From NCBI RefSeq assembly GCF_030499575.1, contig NZ_JASTLC010000001.1:868001-932000 (forward strand): 64,000 nucleotides of DNA. The letters run 5' to 3'. Positions 41,181 to 50,090 of this stretch are shown in pieces (position 1 is the stretch's first letter; every line of letters begins with the position of its first letter). The translations under genes were made by a program, and so were the position numbers. The stretch comes from Streptomyces sp. DG2A-72 (GTDB taxonomy: Bacteria; Actinomycetota; Actinomycetes; Streptomycetales; Streptomycetaceae). The notes below the pieces were generated by a model, which made no database searches, was not told the DNA's origin, and saw only the letters and a program-made list of their open reading frames with translations.

Positions 41181-43183
41181 GTCGAGGACGGGACATGCTT
41201 CGAAAAGCAGATGGGGCAGCGGCACAGCGGAACTGGCTCTCACCGCTGCTGCGGGACCGGTTCGCGTGCGCGGCGGTGCTGGTGCTGGTGGTGGTCGCGG
41301 TGTGCGCCGTACTGGGTCCGCTCCTCGCCGGCGACCTGGCGACCCGGCAGAACCTGCGCGCGCCCGGGCGGCCACCGTTCAGCCTCGACCACGGCTGGGC
41401 GTTCGTCCTCGGCAGCGACTCGCTGGGCCGGCCGGTCGTCGCCCGGCTGCTCGCGGCGGCCGGGACGACGCTGTCCGTGGCCGTGCCCGCCGTGCTGTGC
41501 TCCCTGATCGTCGGGTCGGTGTGGGGCATGTGGGCGGGCTATCACGGAGGGTGGCGCGAGAACGTGTCGCTGCGGATCGCCGACGTGATCCTCAGCTTCC
41601 CGTCACTGCTGCTGGCCGTGGTCGTGCTGTACGTGTTCTCGCCGAGCGCCGCCAACATTGTGCTGGTGCTGGCCGTCGCCCGGATCCCGGTCTATCTGCG
41701 CACCGCGCGCGCCGAGTCCGCGGAGCTGCGCAGCCGGCTCTTCCTCGACGCGGCCCGCACCTTCGGCGCCGGCGGCTGGGCGGCCATCCGGCGCCATGTG
41801 GCCCCCTCGGTGCTGCCCACGCTGCTCACCGTGGCCGCGCTCGACTTCTGCTTCGTGATGCTGGCCGAGTCCTCGCTGAGCTTCCTGGGCATCGGCATCC
41901 AGCCACCGGATGTGAGCTGGGGGCTGATGGTGGCGCAGGGGCGGCAGGAGTTGCAGAGCGCGTGGTGGATCGCGCTCTTCCCGGGGCTCGCCATCGTCGT
42001 CACGACCGTGTCGGCGACGGTGCTCGCCTCGTGGGCACGGCTGACAACGGATCCGGGGCAGCGGTGGCGGCAGGGGCTGCGGCGCGGTCGCCGTACGGCG
42101 GAGAAGGGTGCGGGCGCCCGCACCACCGTGGGCACCGGCGGAACCCGGGGCCACGGCCCGGCCGTCGGGCAGTCGGCGTCGGACGCTCACGTTGAACAGC
42201 CGGCGCCGGCCGCCACTCTCTCCGTCACAGACCTGTCGGTCGACATCCACACCCCCACCGGCCCCGTCCCCGTCGTCCGCGACGTCGGTTTCTCCGTCCG
42301 CTCCGGCGAGACACTGGCTCTGCTGGGCGAGTCGGGGTGCGGCAAGAGCATGACCGCGCATGCCGTCGCGGGGCTGCTCGATCCGGTCGCCGAGGTGGTG
42401 GGCGGGCAGGTGCGGCTGGGCGGTGAGGATCTGCTGGCGCTGGACGCGCGGGCCAGGCGGCGGCTGGCCGGGCCCGGGCTGGCCATGGTGTTCCAGGACG
42501 CGCTCAGTTCGCTCAACCCCGTCCTGACCGTCGGCACGCAGCTCGCGGAGCCGTTCCGGATCCACGAGGGCATGTCCCGGCGGGCGGCGCGGGCCAGGGC
42601 GGTGGAGCTGATGGAGCGCGTCGGCATCCCGGAGGCACGCGCCCGTGCCGACGCGTATCCGCACCAGTTCTCCGGCGGCATGCGCCAGCGCCTGCTGATC
42701 GCGACAGCGGTCGCGCTGCGCCCGAGGGTCCTGCTCGCCGACGAGCCGACGACGGCCCTGGACGTCACCGTGCAGGCCCAGATCATGGACCTGCTGCGGG
42801 AGTTGCGCAGCGAGCAGCACATGGCGCTCGTCCTCATCACGCACGACCTCGGACTCGCCGCCGAGCACGCGGACCGCGTCGCCGTGATGTACGCGGGCAC
42901 GGTCGTGGAGAGCGGGCCGGTGGCCGAGGTGTTCGCTCGGCCCCACCACCCCTACACGCGCGGCCTGTTGGAGTCGGTACCGGCCGAACAGCACCGGGGC
43001 GCCCGACTCAGCTCCATTCCCGGCAGCCCGCCGGACCCGCGGTCCGTGCCCGCCGGCTGCGCCTTCCGCACCCGCTGCCCCATGGCCCGCGAACGCTGCG
43101 CCACCCACCGGCCACAGCTGACCACCACGGCGACCGGCCGGACCGCCGCCTGCCACTTCGGGAAGGAACTCGCCGATGCCTGA
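41177..43183 (+). CDS. Fused ABC permease (DppC type) and ATPase (DppD type)
   Basis: The 668-residue protein joins two subunits. Residues 1-295 are a DppC permease with six helices and the EAA loop near 190-210 (LDAARTFGAGGWAAIRRHVA). A charged linker (about 295-345) follows, then a DppD-type ATPase: Walker A GESGCGKS at 384-391, signature LSGGMRQR-like FSGGMRQRLLIA, Walker B VLLADEPTTALD and the switch HD in LITHDLGLAAEHAD. The C-terminal oligopeptide-type domain ends CAFRTRCPMARERCATH. The fusion is known in actinobacterial peptide transporters. The 3' end overlaps the next ATPase gene by eight bases. Confidence 0.92.
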   Translation: MSRGRDMLRKADGAAAQRNWLSPLLRDRFACAAVLVLVVVAVCAVLGPLLAGDLATRQNLRAPGRPPFSLDHGWAFVLGSDSLGRPVVARLLAAAGTTLSVAVPAVLCSLIVGSVWGMWAGYHGGWRENVSLRIADVILSFPSLLLAVVVLYVFSPSAANIVLVLAVARIPVYLRTARAESAELRSRLFLDAARTFGAGGWAAIRRHVAPSVLPTLLTVAALDFCFVMLAESSLSFLGIGIQPPDVSWGLMVAQGRQELQSAWWIALFPGLAIVVTTVSATVLASWARLTTDPGQRWRQGLRRGRRTAEKGAGARTTVGTGGTRGHGPAVGQSASDAHVEQPAPAATLSVTDLSVDIHTPTGPVPVVRDVGFSVRSGETLALLGESGCGKSMTAHAVAGLLDPVAEVVGGQVRLGGEDLLALDARARRRLAGPGLAMVFQDALSSLNPVLTVGTQLAEPFRIHEGMSRRAARARAVELMERVGIPEARARADAYPHQFSGGMRQRLLIATAVALRPRVLLADEPTTALDVTVQAQIMDLLRELRSEQHMALVLITHDLGLAAEHADRVAVMYAGTVVESGPVAEVFARPHHPYTRGLLESVPAEQHRGARLSSIPGSPPDPRSVPAGCAFRTRCPMARERCATHRPQLTTTATGRTAACHFGKELADA

Positions 43184-44177
43184 GTCGGGGACGCCGGGAA
43201 CCGTGCTGGAGGCCACCGGCCTCGTGAAGAGCTTCCCGGTGAGGCGCGGCACCAGGCTGCGCGCGCTCGACGGCGTGGACCTGACCCTCGGTCGCGGGCA
43301 GACACTCGGCCTGGTCGGCGAGTCCGGCTGCGGCAAGACCACGCTGGCCAGGATCCTGCTGCTTCTGGAGCGCCCCGACGCGGGCACCGTACGGTACGAC
43401 GGCGTCGACCCGTTCGCGCTGTCGGGTGCGGAGTTGCTCGCCTGGCGCCGGAAGGTGCAGATGGTCTTCCAGGACCCGTTCGGCTCGCTCAACCCCCGGA
43501 TGTCCGCGGCGGATCTGATCAGCGAGCCCTGGCGCACCCACCGCGGCCTGGTGCCCGCCGGGAAGCGGGCGGCGCGCGTGGCCAAGCTGCTGGAGATGGT
43601 CGGTCTGCGCGCGTCCGACGCGCACCGCTATCCGCAGGAGTTCTCCGGCGGGCAGCGGCAGCGGATCGGGATCGCCCGCGCCCTGGCCCTGGAACCCGAC
43701 GTCATCGTGTGCGACGAACCGGTCTCCGCGCTGGACCTGTCGGTGCAGGCGCAGGTGCTCAACCTGCTGTGCAACCTGCGGGACGAGCTGGGGCTGTCGT
43801 ACGTGTTCATCTCGCACGACCTGTCCGTGGTACGCCATCTCGCCGACCGGGTCGCCGTGATGTATCTCGGCCGGATCGTCGAGTCGGGTCCGGCCGAGGA
43901 GGTCTTCGACCGGCCGCGCCATCCCTATACGGCGGCGCTTCTGTCGGCGGCGCCCTCGCCGGTGGCCGGCGGTGGGCGCGGGCGGCAGCGCATCCTGCTC
44001 ACCGGCGAGATCCCCTCGCCGGTGAGCCCGCCGTCCGGGTGCCGGTTCCGGACCCGGTGCTGGCGCGCGCAGGGTGTCTGCGCCGAGGCCGCGCCCGCCG
44101 CACTGCCGGGAGCCCCGCTGCACAGCGCGGCCTGCCACTTCCCGCTGGAGGAGCGGACGCCGGCGGCCGCGGTCTGA
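43176..44177 (+). CDS. ABC ATPase, DppF/OppF type
   Basis: The 333-residue protein has Walker A GESGCGKTT, the signature FSGGQRQRIGIA, Walker B DVIVCDEPVSALD and the switch His in FISHDLSVVRHLAD. The oligopeptide-type C-terminal extension ends in CRFRTRCWRAQGVCAEAA. It pairs with the ATPase half of the fusion protein to energise import. A hairpin directly overlaps its stop codon, closing the operon. Confidence 0.93.
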   Translation: MPESGTPGTVLEATGLVKSFPVRRGTRLRALDGVDLTLGRGQTLGLVGESGCGKTTLARILLLLERPDAGTVRYDGVDPFALSGAELLAWRRKVQMVFQDPFGSLNPRMSAADLISEPWRTHRGLVPAGKRAARVAKLLEMVGLRASDAHRYPQEFSGGQRQRIGIARALALEPDVIVCDEPVSALDLSVQAQVLNLLCNLRDELGLSYVFISHDLSVVRHLADRVAVMYLGRIVESGPAEEVFDRPRHPYTAALLSAAPSPVAGGGRGRQRILLTGEIPSPVSPPSGCRFRTRCWRAQGVCAEAAPAALPGAPLHSAACHFPLEERTPAAAV

Positions 44178-44193
44178 GCGCCGAGAGGCGCTC
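44176..44193 (+). terminator. Short terminator hairpin with GAGA loop
   Basis: GAGCGCC (44176-44182) and GGCGCTC (44187-44193) pair around a GAGA tetraloop, beginning inside the stop codon of the ATPase gene, and are followed by TTCTGCTC. Confidence 0.6.
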
Positions 44194-44261
44194 TTCTGCT
44201 CAACTCGCCCTTCTCGTACCGTCGTTCCGCTTGAAGTGGCTACAGCGACGGAAGGGTTTTC

Positions 44262-46478
44262 ATGGGCAGAGGTCTGCTTGCGCTGGTGCTCACCGCGGTC
44301 ACCGGCGCCTCGCTACTCACCGCACCGGCGAGCGCGGCGCCGCCCGGCCCCTCCGACGTGTACCGGCCGGTGCGCGGGCCGTCCGCCCCCGCGGAGTACC
44401 GCTACGCCCAGAAAACCGTATCGGGCGAGTCGATCCCCCGCCACGCACACGACCTGGCCGCGGCGCAGGCCCGGAAGCTGCCCGTCGTCGGCGGGCGCTG
44501 GAAGAACGTCGGCCCCACGAACATCGGCGGCCGGGTCGTCTCCCTCGCGCTCGACCCGAAGCGCGCCGACACCCTGTACGCGGCGGCAGCGAGCGGCGGT
44601 CTGTGGCGCAGCACGGACGCCGGGGCCACGTTCCACTCGGTGTGGCCCGACAGCTGGACCCAGGCCATGGGCGCGGTCACGGCCGCCCCGGACGGCACCC
44701 TGTACGTGGGCACCGGCGAGCCCAACCCGGGCGGCGGCAGCGTCACGTACGAAGGGACGGGCCTGTACCGGAGCCGGGACGGCGGCCGGAGCTGGACGCC
44801 GCTCGGCCTGCGCGACTCCGGCGCGATCAGCGCCATCACCGTCGACTCCGCGAACCCGCGCCGCATCTATGTGGCCGCGGCCGGCTCGCTCTACAACGGC
44901 GGCGGCGACCGGGGCGTGTACCGCTCGGAGGACGGCGGCGCGACCTGGGAGCGGATCCTCGCCGGTGCCAACGAGTTCACCGGCGCCACCGAGATCGTGG
45001 CGGACGGCGACCGCCTGTACGCCGTGCTGTGGGACAAGCGCCGCCGCCCCGATCTGCGCACGTACGGCGGTGTCGGCTCCGGCGTCTTCCGCAGTACGGA
45101 CGGCGGCGAGACGTGGGAGCGGCTGGGCGGCGGACTGCCCGCCGCGGGCCCCGACGTCGGACGCATCGGCCTGGGCGTCGCGGGCGACCGGCTCTACGCG
45201 ATCGTCAACAAGGCCGACGGCCGCTTCGAGGGCTTCTACGCCTCCGCCGACGGCGGCGACGACTGGACCCGCACACCCGCCGACGACGACCTCACCGACT
45301 CGCAGTCCAGCTTCGGCTGGTGGTTCGGGAAGGTATGGATCGACCCCCGGGACACCGAGCACGTGCATGTGGCCGGGGTCGCCCTGCTGACCACCAAGGA
45401 CGGCGGCGCCACCTGGACCGCCGACGACACGAGCATGCACGTCGACCACCACGCCATGGTGTGGGACCCGCGCCGCCCCGGCCGCGTCTACCTCGGCAAC
45501 GACGGCGGTGTCTACCGCTCCGACGCGCGCGGCGACGGCGGCTGGGTCAAGTCCCGCCACCAGCCGTACACCCAGCTCTACAGCGCGGCGATCACCCCGC
45601 AGGACGTCACCCGGATCTCGGGCGGCGCGCAGGACAACGGCTCGCTGCGCTCCTGGGGCGGGGCGAAGTTCAACGAGTACCTCGGCGGGGACGGCGAGGA
45701 GAACCTGATCAACCCGGCCGACGTGAACAACGTCTTCGCCTGCTACCAGTACGGCAACTGCTTCCGCTCCACCGACGGCGGCGACACCCTTACGTACTTC
45801 GCCGACCGGACGACGTTCCAGCGCCGCAACTGGTTCACGCCGATGACCTTCGATCCGCGTGACCCGAAGATCCTCTACTACGGCTCCGAGGTCCTCAACC
45901 GCTCCACCAACGGCGGCGAGACCTGGCAGACCGTCAGCCCCGACCTGAGCGGCGGCCCGGGCTCCGACCCCAGCTACCCCAACTACGGCACCATCACCTC
46001 CATCGCCCCCGCGTCCGACGGCCGCACGGTCTACGTGGGCACGGACGACGGCCGCGTCTGGGTCACCAGGGACCTGGGCGCCACCTGGACGAAGCTGGCC
46101 GAGGGGCGCCCCTGGGTCACCCGGGTGGTCGTCGATCCGAAGAATCCCGACCGGGTGTGGACCACCCACTCCGGCTACCGCTCCGGCGACCCGCTCCCCC
46201 ACGTGTACGGCAGCGCCGACGGCGGCCGGCACTGGCGCGACCTGTCGGGCAACCTCCCGGCGGCCCCCGTCAACGACCTGGTCGTGGCCCGTGGCGGTGT
46301 CCTCCATATCGCCACCGATCAGGGCGTGTTCACGTCCGTGACGGGCGGCGGACGCTGGCTGCGCCTGGGCCGCGGCATGCCGCAGGTGCCGGTGGACGAC
46401 ATCGAGTACGACGCGGGGCACCACCGGCTGGTGGCGGCGACGTTCGGGAGGGGGTTCTACGAGCTGACCACGTTCTGA
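44262..46478 (+). CDS. Large secreted BNR/beta-propeller repeat protein
   Basis: The 738-residue protein has a signal peptide (cleavage near ASAA-PPG, about 26) followed by many BNR/Asp-box-like blades: LYAAAASGGLWRSTDAGATF, LYRSRDGGRSWTPLG, VYRSEDGGATWERI, VFRSTDGGETWERLG, GFYASADGGDDWTRT, LTTKDGGATW, VWVTRDLGATWTKL and HVYGSADGGRHWRDL. Such SxDxGxTW repeats occur in sialidases, GH74 xyloglucanases and VPS10 receptors. The many blades suggest a two-propeller GH74-like layout, but no catalytic Asp pair can be singled out. It has its own promoter (ribosome site GGAAGGG) downstream of the importer operon. Confidence 0.8.
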   Translation: MGRGLLALVLTAVTGASLLTAPASAAPPGPSDVYRPVRGPSAPAEYRYAQKTVSGESIPRHAHDLAAAQARKLPVVGGRWKNVGPTNIGGRVVSLALDPKRADTLYAAAASGGLWRSTDAGATFHSVWPDSWTQAMGAVTAAPDGTLYVGTGEPNPGGGSVTYEGTGLYRSRDGGRSWTPLGLRDSGAISAITVDSANPRRIYVAAAGSLYNGGGDRGVYRSEDGGATWERILAGANEFTGATEIVADGDRLYAVLWDKRRRPDLRTYGGVGSGVFRSTDGGETWERLGGGLPAAGPDVGRIGLGVAGDRLYAIVNKADGRFEGFYASADGGDDWTRTPADDDLTDSQSSFGWWFGKVWIDPRDTEHVHVAGVALLTTKDGGATWTADDTSMHVDHHAMVWDPRRPGRVYLGNDGGVYRSDARGDGGWVKSRHQPYTQLYSAAITPQDVTRISGGAQDNGSLRSWGGAKFNEYLGGDGEENLINPADVNNVFACYQYGNCFRSTDGGDTLTYFADRTTFQRRNWFTPMTFDPRDPKILYYGSEVLNRSTNGGETWQTVSPDLSGGPGSDPSYPNYGTITSIAPASDGRTVYVGTDDGRVWVTRDLGATWTKLAEGRPWVTRVVVDPKNPDRVWTTHSGYRSGDPLPHVYGSADGGRHWRDLSGNLPAAPVNDLVVARGGVLHIATDQGVFTSVTGGGRWLRLGRGMPQVPVDDIEYDAGHHRLVAATFGRGFYELTTF

Positions 46479-46488
46479 GGGGGGACGG

Positions 46489-46651
46489 TCAGAGCCCCGG
46501 GATGATCCGCAGCCCTTCAAGGACCTCCTCGCCGTGCACCTCCTGCGCCGTGGCGCTCAGGTACAGGGCGAGGGGGCCCGCTGTGCCGACGAGGGCCAGC
46601 ACCAGGTACAGATTGCCGTCGATGATCGCGCGTGCGGCCGTACTCGCTCAT
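46489..46651 (-). pseudogene. Remnant of a pyridoxamine 5'-phosphate oxidase-like (PPOX) protein
   Basis: On the minus strand an ATG at 46651 gives MSEYGRT, then a +1 shift gives ARAIIDGNLYLVLALVG, fused straight to GPLALYLSATAQEVHGEEV and a stop at 46489. Both segments resemble ends of actinobacterial PPOX-class flavoproteins (N-terminal ARAIID-NLYLVLA and C-terminal YLSATA-E-). About 80 central residues and the flavin-binding part are missing. I read this as an internally deleted, frameshifted leftover between the BNR gene and the alpha-galactosidase. The family match is from memory of the pattern. Confidence 0.45.
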
Positions 46652-46734
46652 GTGTCCCCCTGCCCCGTCGGGTGGCGCCCACTTCAGGACTTCGGCGGCG
46701 TCATGGTTCCCGGGAGCGGGGCGAGCCCACCTGG

Positions 46735-48867
46735 TCAGGCGTGCATGGTCAGCCGGAGCAGCAGCACACCGGGTGTGCGCGGCAGGGAAACCCTCAGTCC
46801 GGTTCCGTCCCAGACGGCCGAGCCGGCGGCCGGAGCGGACGGGTGCAGGATCTCCGGGCGTACCGTGCGATCCCCCAAGTCACCTATGGGCACGTGGAGT
46901 TCGGGCTCCCCGCCCCGGCGCCACACCGACAGGTATGCCGTACGGTCGCCGGGCGCCCGCATGCCCAGTGCCAGCCATTCGTCCGTCCAGGCGGGCAGGC
47001 CGAGCGGCCAGAACGGTGCCGCCTGGGCGAGGTCGGGGCGGATCGCCTTGTAGACGCTCACCGCCTCCCGCACAAGGGCGAGTTGATGGCCGGTCATGCG
47101 ATTGAGGTGGCCCGAGAGGTGGATGCGGCCGAGCAGTGCCCCGCCCAGGGTGAAGCGGATCAGGTCGTCGTCGAACTCGGGCTGTGGATAGGCCCAGACG
47201 GCGCCCTGTTCGGGCGGGACCGCCGTGGGCGCGGCGGCGGCGATCGGCGGGTAGCGCAGCGGGTCCTGCTGGTCGCTGGTGGACTGGAGCTGGGTGACGG
47301 CCAAGCAGGCCCCGTCCATGCGCATCCCGCCGGAGGCGCAGTTCTCGATCACCAGCCCGGGATACCGGTCCAGCACGTCGGACAGCCAGTCGAGGTAGGC
47401 CTGGGCGTGCCCGAGCAGCCCGGCTCCCGGCGCGATGTCCCCGGGCGCGCAGGTGCCCGGGTCGACCACGATGTTGTAGTCGAGCTTGAGGTAGCCCACG
47501 CCCCAGTCGCCCACGATCCGGTCCACCGTCCGGTCGAGATGCGCGCGTGCGGCCGGGTGTCGCAGATCGAGTTGGTGGCGGCCCTGTTCGTCGAGGCGTA
47601 TGCCGTCCCGCTGGAAGAACGCCTCCGGAGGAAGTTCGGCGGCGAGCGGGCTGCGCACGCCGATGGCCTCCGGCTCCAGCCACAACCCGGGCACCATGCC
47701 CCGCTGCCGGATGTGGTCCAGGACCCGCTGGATCCCGCCGTCGGGAAAGCGGCGCGGTGAGGGCAGCCAGGCGCCGACGCTGTCCCACCAGCCCTCTGTG
47801 CCGTCGTCGTACCAGCCTGAGTCGATGCAGAAGTACTCCGCGCCGGCCTTGGCGGCCGCGTCGATCAGCGGCAGCAGTTTCGCCGTCGTCGGATCGCCCA
47901 TGAGCGTGTTCATGTAGTCGTTGAAGACGACGGGGAGCGCGCTGTGGTCGGGGTGCGGGCGGCGTACGGCGCGGCGGTACGAGGTCAGGGCGCCCATCGC
48001 GTCGTCGAACCCCGAGCCGAGGGCCAGCACGCCCGGCACCGTGGTGAACTCCTCGCCCGGCGCGAGCCGGACCCGCCATTGGTGGGCCGCGTCGGTGGGG
48101 CCGTTCAGCGCGAGATACGTGCCATGCGCGCGTTCGCCCAGGTCCCAGCGCCAGCCGGCCGGGGACTCGACCTGCCACAACCAGGTGCGGCCACCGTCCC
48201 GTTCCGTCAGCGCGCCCATCGGCAGATGCCCGTCGGTGGGCCAGCTGCCGCGCCCGGTGAGCACGAGAGCGGCTCGGCTGTCGTGCTGGTGGGCGCGGAC
48301 GTTGATGTCGGCGACCGCGTCGCGCAGCGGCTCGGCGAACCAGCGGCACTCGGCGAGCCAGTCGTTGCGGGCCCGGTGCACGTCGAGGGCGTCCGGGGCG
48401 GGCAGGCCGCCCAGCAGCAGACTGCTGACGGACTGGATGACAAGGGGCTGCGTGCCGTCGTTGCGCAGCCGGACGCGGGAGCGGAGCACCGGCACTCCCG
48501 TGGGCGTGGACAGTTCGGCGAAGGCCGTCAACCCGGTTGCCGGATCGTGGAGTTCGACGGTCAACCGCTCCCAGTCGGCGTGTCTGTCCGTACGGTGCCC
48601 CCGGTATGCGAGCCGCGCCCCGAGGGCCGTACCGGTGAAGCGCGGACCGGACCAGCCACTGCCATGGCCGAGGGCCGTCAACTCGACGAGAGGAAGGGCG
48701 GTTTCGACGTCGGCGGTGCGTGTCCCGTCCGGACGGTGGAGCGTGACGAGCCTGAGCGTTCCGTCGGTGCCGACCGCGAAATCGGCACGCAGCGCCGAGT
48801 GGCCCCAAGTGAAAGCGTCATGTGCGCAGTCGGAGGCTTTCTGAGCCACATCCGCCGTACCGGTCAA
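46735..48867 (-). CDS. GH36 alpha-galactosidase
   Basis: The 710-residue protein has an N-terminal beta-sandwich (about 1-315), a catalytic barrel and a C-terminal beta domain, the normal GH36 layout. Nucleophile Asp463 is in YLKLDYN, acid/base Asp532 in STSDQQDP, and ENCASGGMRMD and LWLEPEAIG complete the active site. No signal peptide is present, so it acts on imported alpha-galactosides. The TTG start (48865-48867) follows GAGAGGAAGC. It is divergent from a LacI gene; two perfect operators lie in the 106-base gap and the LacI 5' end, so it is very probably controlled by that regulator. Confidence 0.93.
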   Translation of the reverse strand: MTGTADVAQKASDCAHDAFTWGHSALRADFAVGTDGTLRLVTLHRPDGTRTADVETALPLVELTALGHGSGWSGPRFTGTALGARLAYRGHRTDRHADWERLTVELHDPATGLTAFAELSTPTGVPVLRSRVRLRNDGTQPLVIQSVSSLLLGGLPAPDALDVHRARNDWLAECRWFAEPLRDAVADINVRAHQHDSRAALVLTGRGSWPTDGHLPMGALTERDGGRTWLWQVESPAGWRWDLGERAHGTYLALNGPTDAAHQWRVRLAPGEEFTTVPGVLALGSGFDDAMGALTSYRRAVRRPHPDHSALPVVFNDYMNTLMGDPTTAKLLPLIDAAAKAGAEYFCIDSGWYDDGTEGWWDSVGAWLPSPRRFPDGGIQRVLDHIRQRGMVPGLWLEPEAIGVRSPLAAELPPEAFFQRDGIRLDEQGRHQLDLRHPAARAHLDRTVDRIVGDWGVGYLKLDYNIVVDPGTCAPGDIAPGAGLLGHAQAYLDWLSDVLDRYPGLVIENCASGGMRMDGACLAVTQLQSTSDQQDPLRYPPIAAAAPTAVPPEQGAVWAYPQPEFDDDLIRFTLGGALLGRIHLSGHLNRMTGHQLALVREAVSVYKAIRPDLAQAAPFWPLGLPAWTDEWLALGMRAPGDRTAYLSVWRRGGEPELHVPIGDLGDRTVRPEILHPSAPAAGSAVWDGTGLRVSLPRTPGVLLLRLTMHA

Positions 48868-48938
48868 CGTGCTTCCTCTCCCGCCCGCGCCGCCGGAGGC
48901 AGTCCGCGTCAGTCGTGTGAATCCGTCGTTACGGTCTC

Positions 48939-48967
48939 TTGACGGCCCCTGTGTGACCGGTCACAAT
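48939..48967 (+). promoter_or_regulatory. Promoter of the unit-B LacI gene, probably giving a leaderless mRNA
   Basis: TTGACG (48939-48944) and CACAAT (48962-48967) are separated by 17 bases. Transcription starting seven bases on would begin at or beside the ATG at 48974. No Shine-Dalgarno sequence precedes that ATG, which fits a leaderless transcript. Confidence 0.5.
48952..48965. promoter_or_regulatory. LacI operator 1 (TGTGACCGGTCACA)
   Basis: A perfect 14-bp palindrome overlaps the spacer and -10 region of the LacI promoter and lies 85 bases from the alpha-galactosidase start. An identical copy lies 27 bp downstream. Confidence 0.8.
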
Positions 48968-48973
48968 CCTGGC

Positions 48974-50011
48974 ATGAATGTGACCGGTCACACAAGGAGC
49001 CCGGCGAGCATCAGGGATGTCGCAGCCGCCGCCGGGGTCTCCTACCAGACCGTCTCCCGGGTGATCAACGGCCACCCCAGCGTCAAGCCGTCGACCCGGG
49101 AGCGGGTGCTCGCCGCCATCGACGAGCTGGGTTTCCGGCGCAACGCCACGGCCCTCGCCCTGGCCAGCGGCCGCAGCCGGGCCGTGACCGTGCTCACCGC
49201 CAACACCACCCACTACGGCTACGCCTCGATCCTGCAGGGCGTGGAGGAGGCCGCCCGCGCCGCGTCCTACGCGGTCGGGATAGGCGTTCTCGAGTCGGCC
49301 GCGGAAGCCGCCGTCGCCGCCGAGGTGCGGCGGGCCGCGGACGTGGGCGGCGGACTGATCGTGATCGCCTACGATCCGGCCGGTGTCCGGGCCCTGGAGG
49401 CGGTCCCCGCCGGGCTGCCGGTCGTCGGCGTGGTCGAGACCCCGGCGAGTCCGCCCGGCGACAACCGGCCCTGGGTGTGGACGGACGACCGCGAGGCCGC
49501 CTACCAGGCGACCCGCCATCTGCTCTCCCTGGGCCATGAGACCGTGCACTACGTCGCGATCCCGTCCAGCACCCGCCGCACCAGCGCCCGAACCAGCGGC
49601 TGGCGGCAGGCCCTCAAGGAGGCCGGCGCGCCGGAACACCGTCCCGTGCAGGGCAGTTGGGGTCCGGCCGGCGGCTACGCGGCGAGCCGGGAACTCGCGC
49701 GGAACCCAGCCGTCACCGCGATCCTGTGCGGCAACGACGACCTCGCCCTCGGAGTGCTGCGGGCCCTGCACGAGGCGGGCCGCTCGGTGCCGGACGAGGT
49801 CAGCGTGGCCGGGTTCGACGACGCCCCGCACTCCGCCTATCTGACCCCGTCGCTGACGACCGTACGCCTGGACTTCACCGGTCTGGGCCGGTCCGCGTTC
49901 GCCCTGCTGCACGGCGTGCTGGAGGAATCCGCGCAGATCGCCCCGCATCCCGTCTCCGTGCTGGAGCTGGTGGTGCGGGAGAGCTCGGGGCCGCCGCCCG
50001 CCAGGGGCTGA
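48974..50011 (+). CDS. LacI-family transcriptional regulator (unit B)
   Basis: The 345-residue protein has a LacI helix-turn-helix (IRDVAAAAGVSYQTVSRVIN) and hinge, followed by a sugar-sensor domain with AVTVLTANTTHYGYASILQG, GGLIVIAYDPAG, TDDREAAYQATRHLLSLGHE, SWGPAGGYAASRELARN and DEVSVAGFDDAPHSAYLTPS. The start is the ATG at 48974; the second operator covers codons 2-7. Two identical operators around the start predict strong autorepression and control of the divergent alpha-galactosidase. The importer genes begin 79 bases after its stop and may be cotranscribed. Confidence 0.93.
   Translation: MNVTGHTRSPASIRDVAAAAGVSYQTVSRVINGHPSVKPSTRERVLAAIDELGFRRNATALALASGRSRAVTVLTANTTHYGYASILQGVEEAARAASYAVGIGVLESAAEAAVAAEVRRAADVGGGLIVIAYDPAGVRALEAVPAGLPVVGVVETPASPPGDNRPWVWTDDREAAYQATRHLLSLGHETVHYVAIPSSTRRTSARTSGWRQALKEAGAPEHRPVQGSWGPAGGYAASRELARNPAVTAILCGNDDLALGVLRALHEAGRSVPDEVSVAGFDDAPHSAYLTPSLTTVRLDFTGLGRSAFALLHGVLEESAQIAPHPVSVLELVVRESSGPPPARG
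48979..48992. promoter_or_regulatory. LacI operator 2, inside the LacI coding sequence
   Basis: This second perfect TGTGACCGGTCACA lies in codons 2-7 of the regulator. The two centres are 27 bp apart (about 2.6 turns), suiting cooperative or roadblock binding. Confidence 0.75.
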
Positions 50012-50028
50012 CCGCCCGGCCACTCCCC

Positions 50029-50044
50029 TACTGAGATCTCGGTA
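50029..50044. promoter_or_regulatory. Imperfect dyad TACTGAGATCTCGGTA upstream of the binding-protein gene
   Basis: The sequence is palindromic except for one pair (T/G). It lies 47 bases before the substrate-binding protein start, between it and the LacI gene. It does not match the TGTGACCGGTCACA operators, so it would be read by another regulator, or has a structural role. Confidence 0.3.
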
Positions 50045-50090
50045 CCGCCGTCCTGAACCACCTGTTCTCGAAAGGCACTTGAGGTACGTG

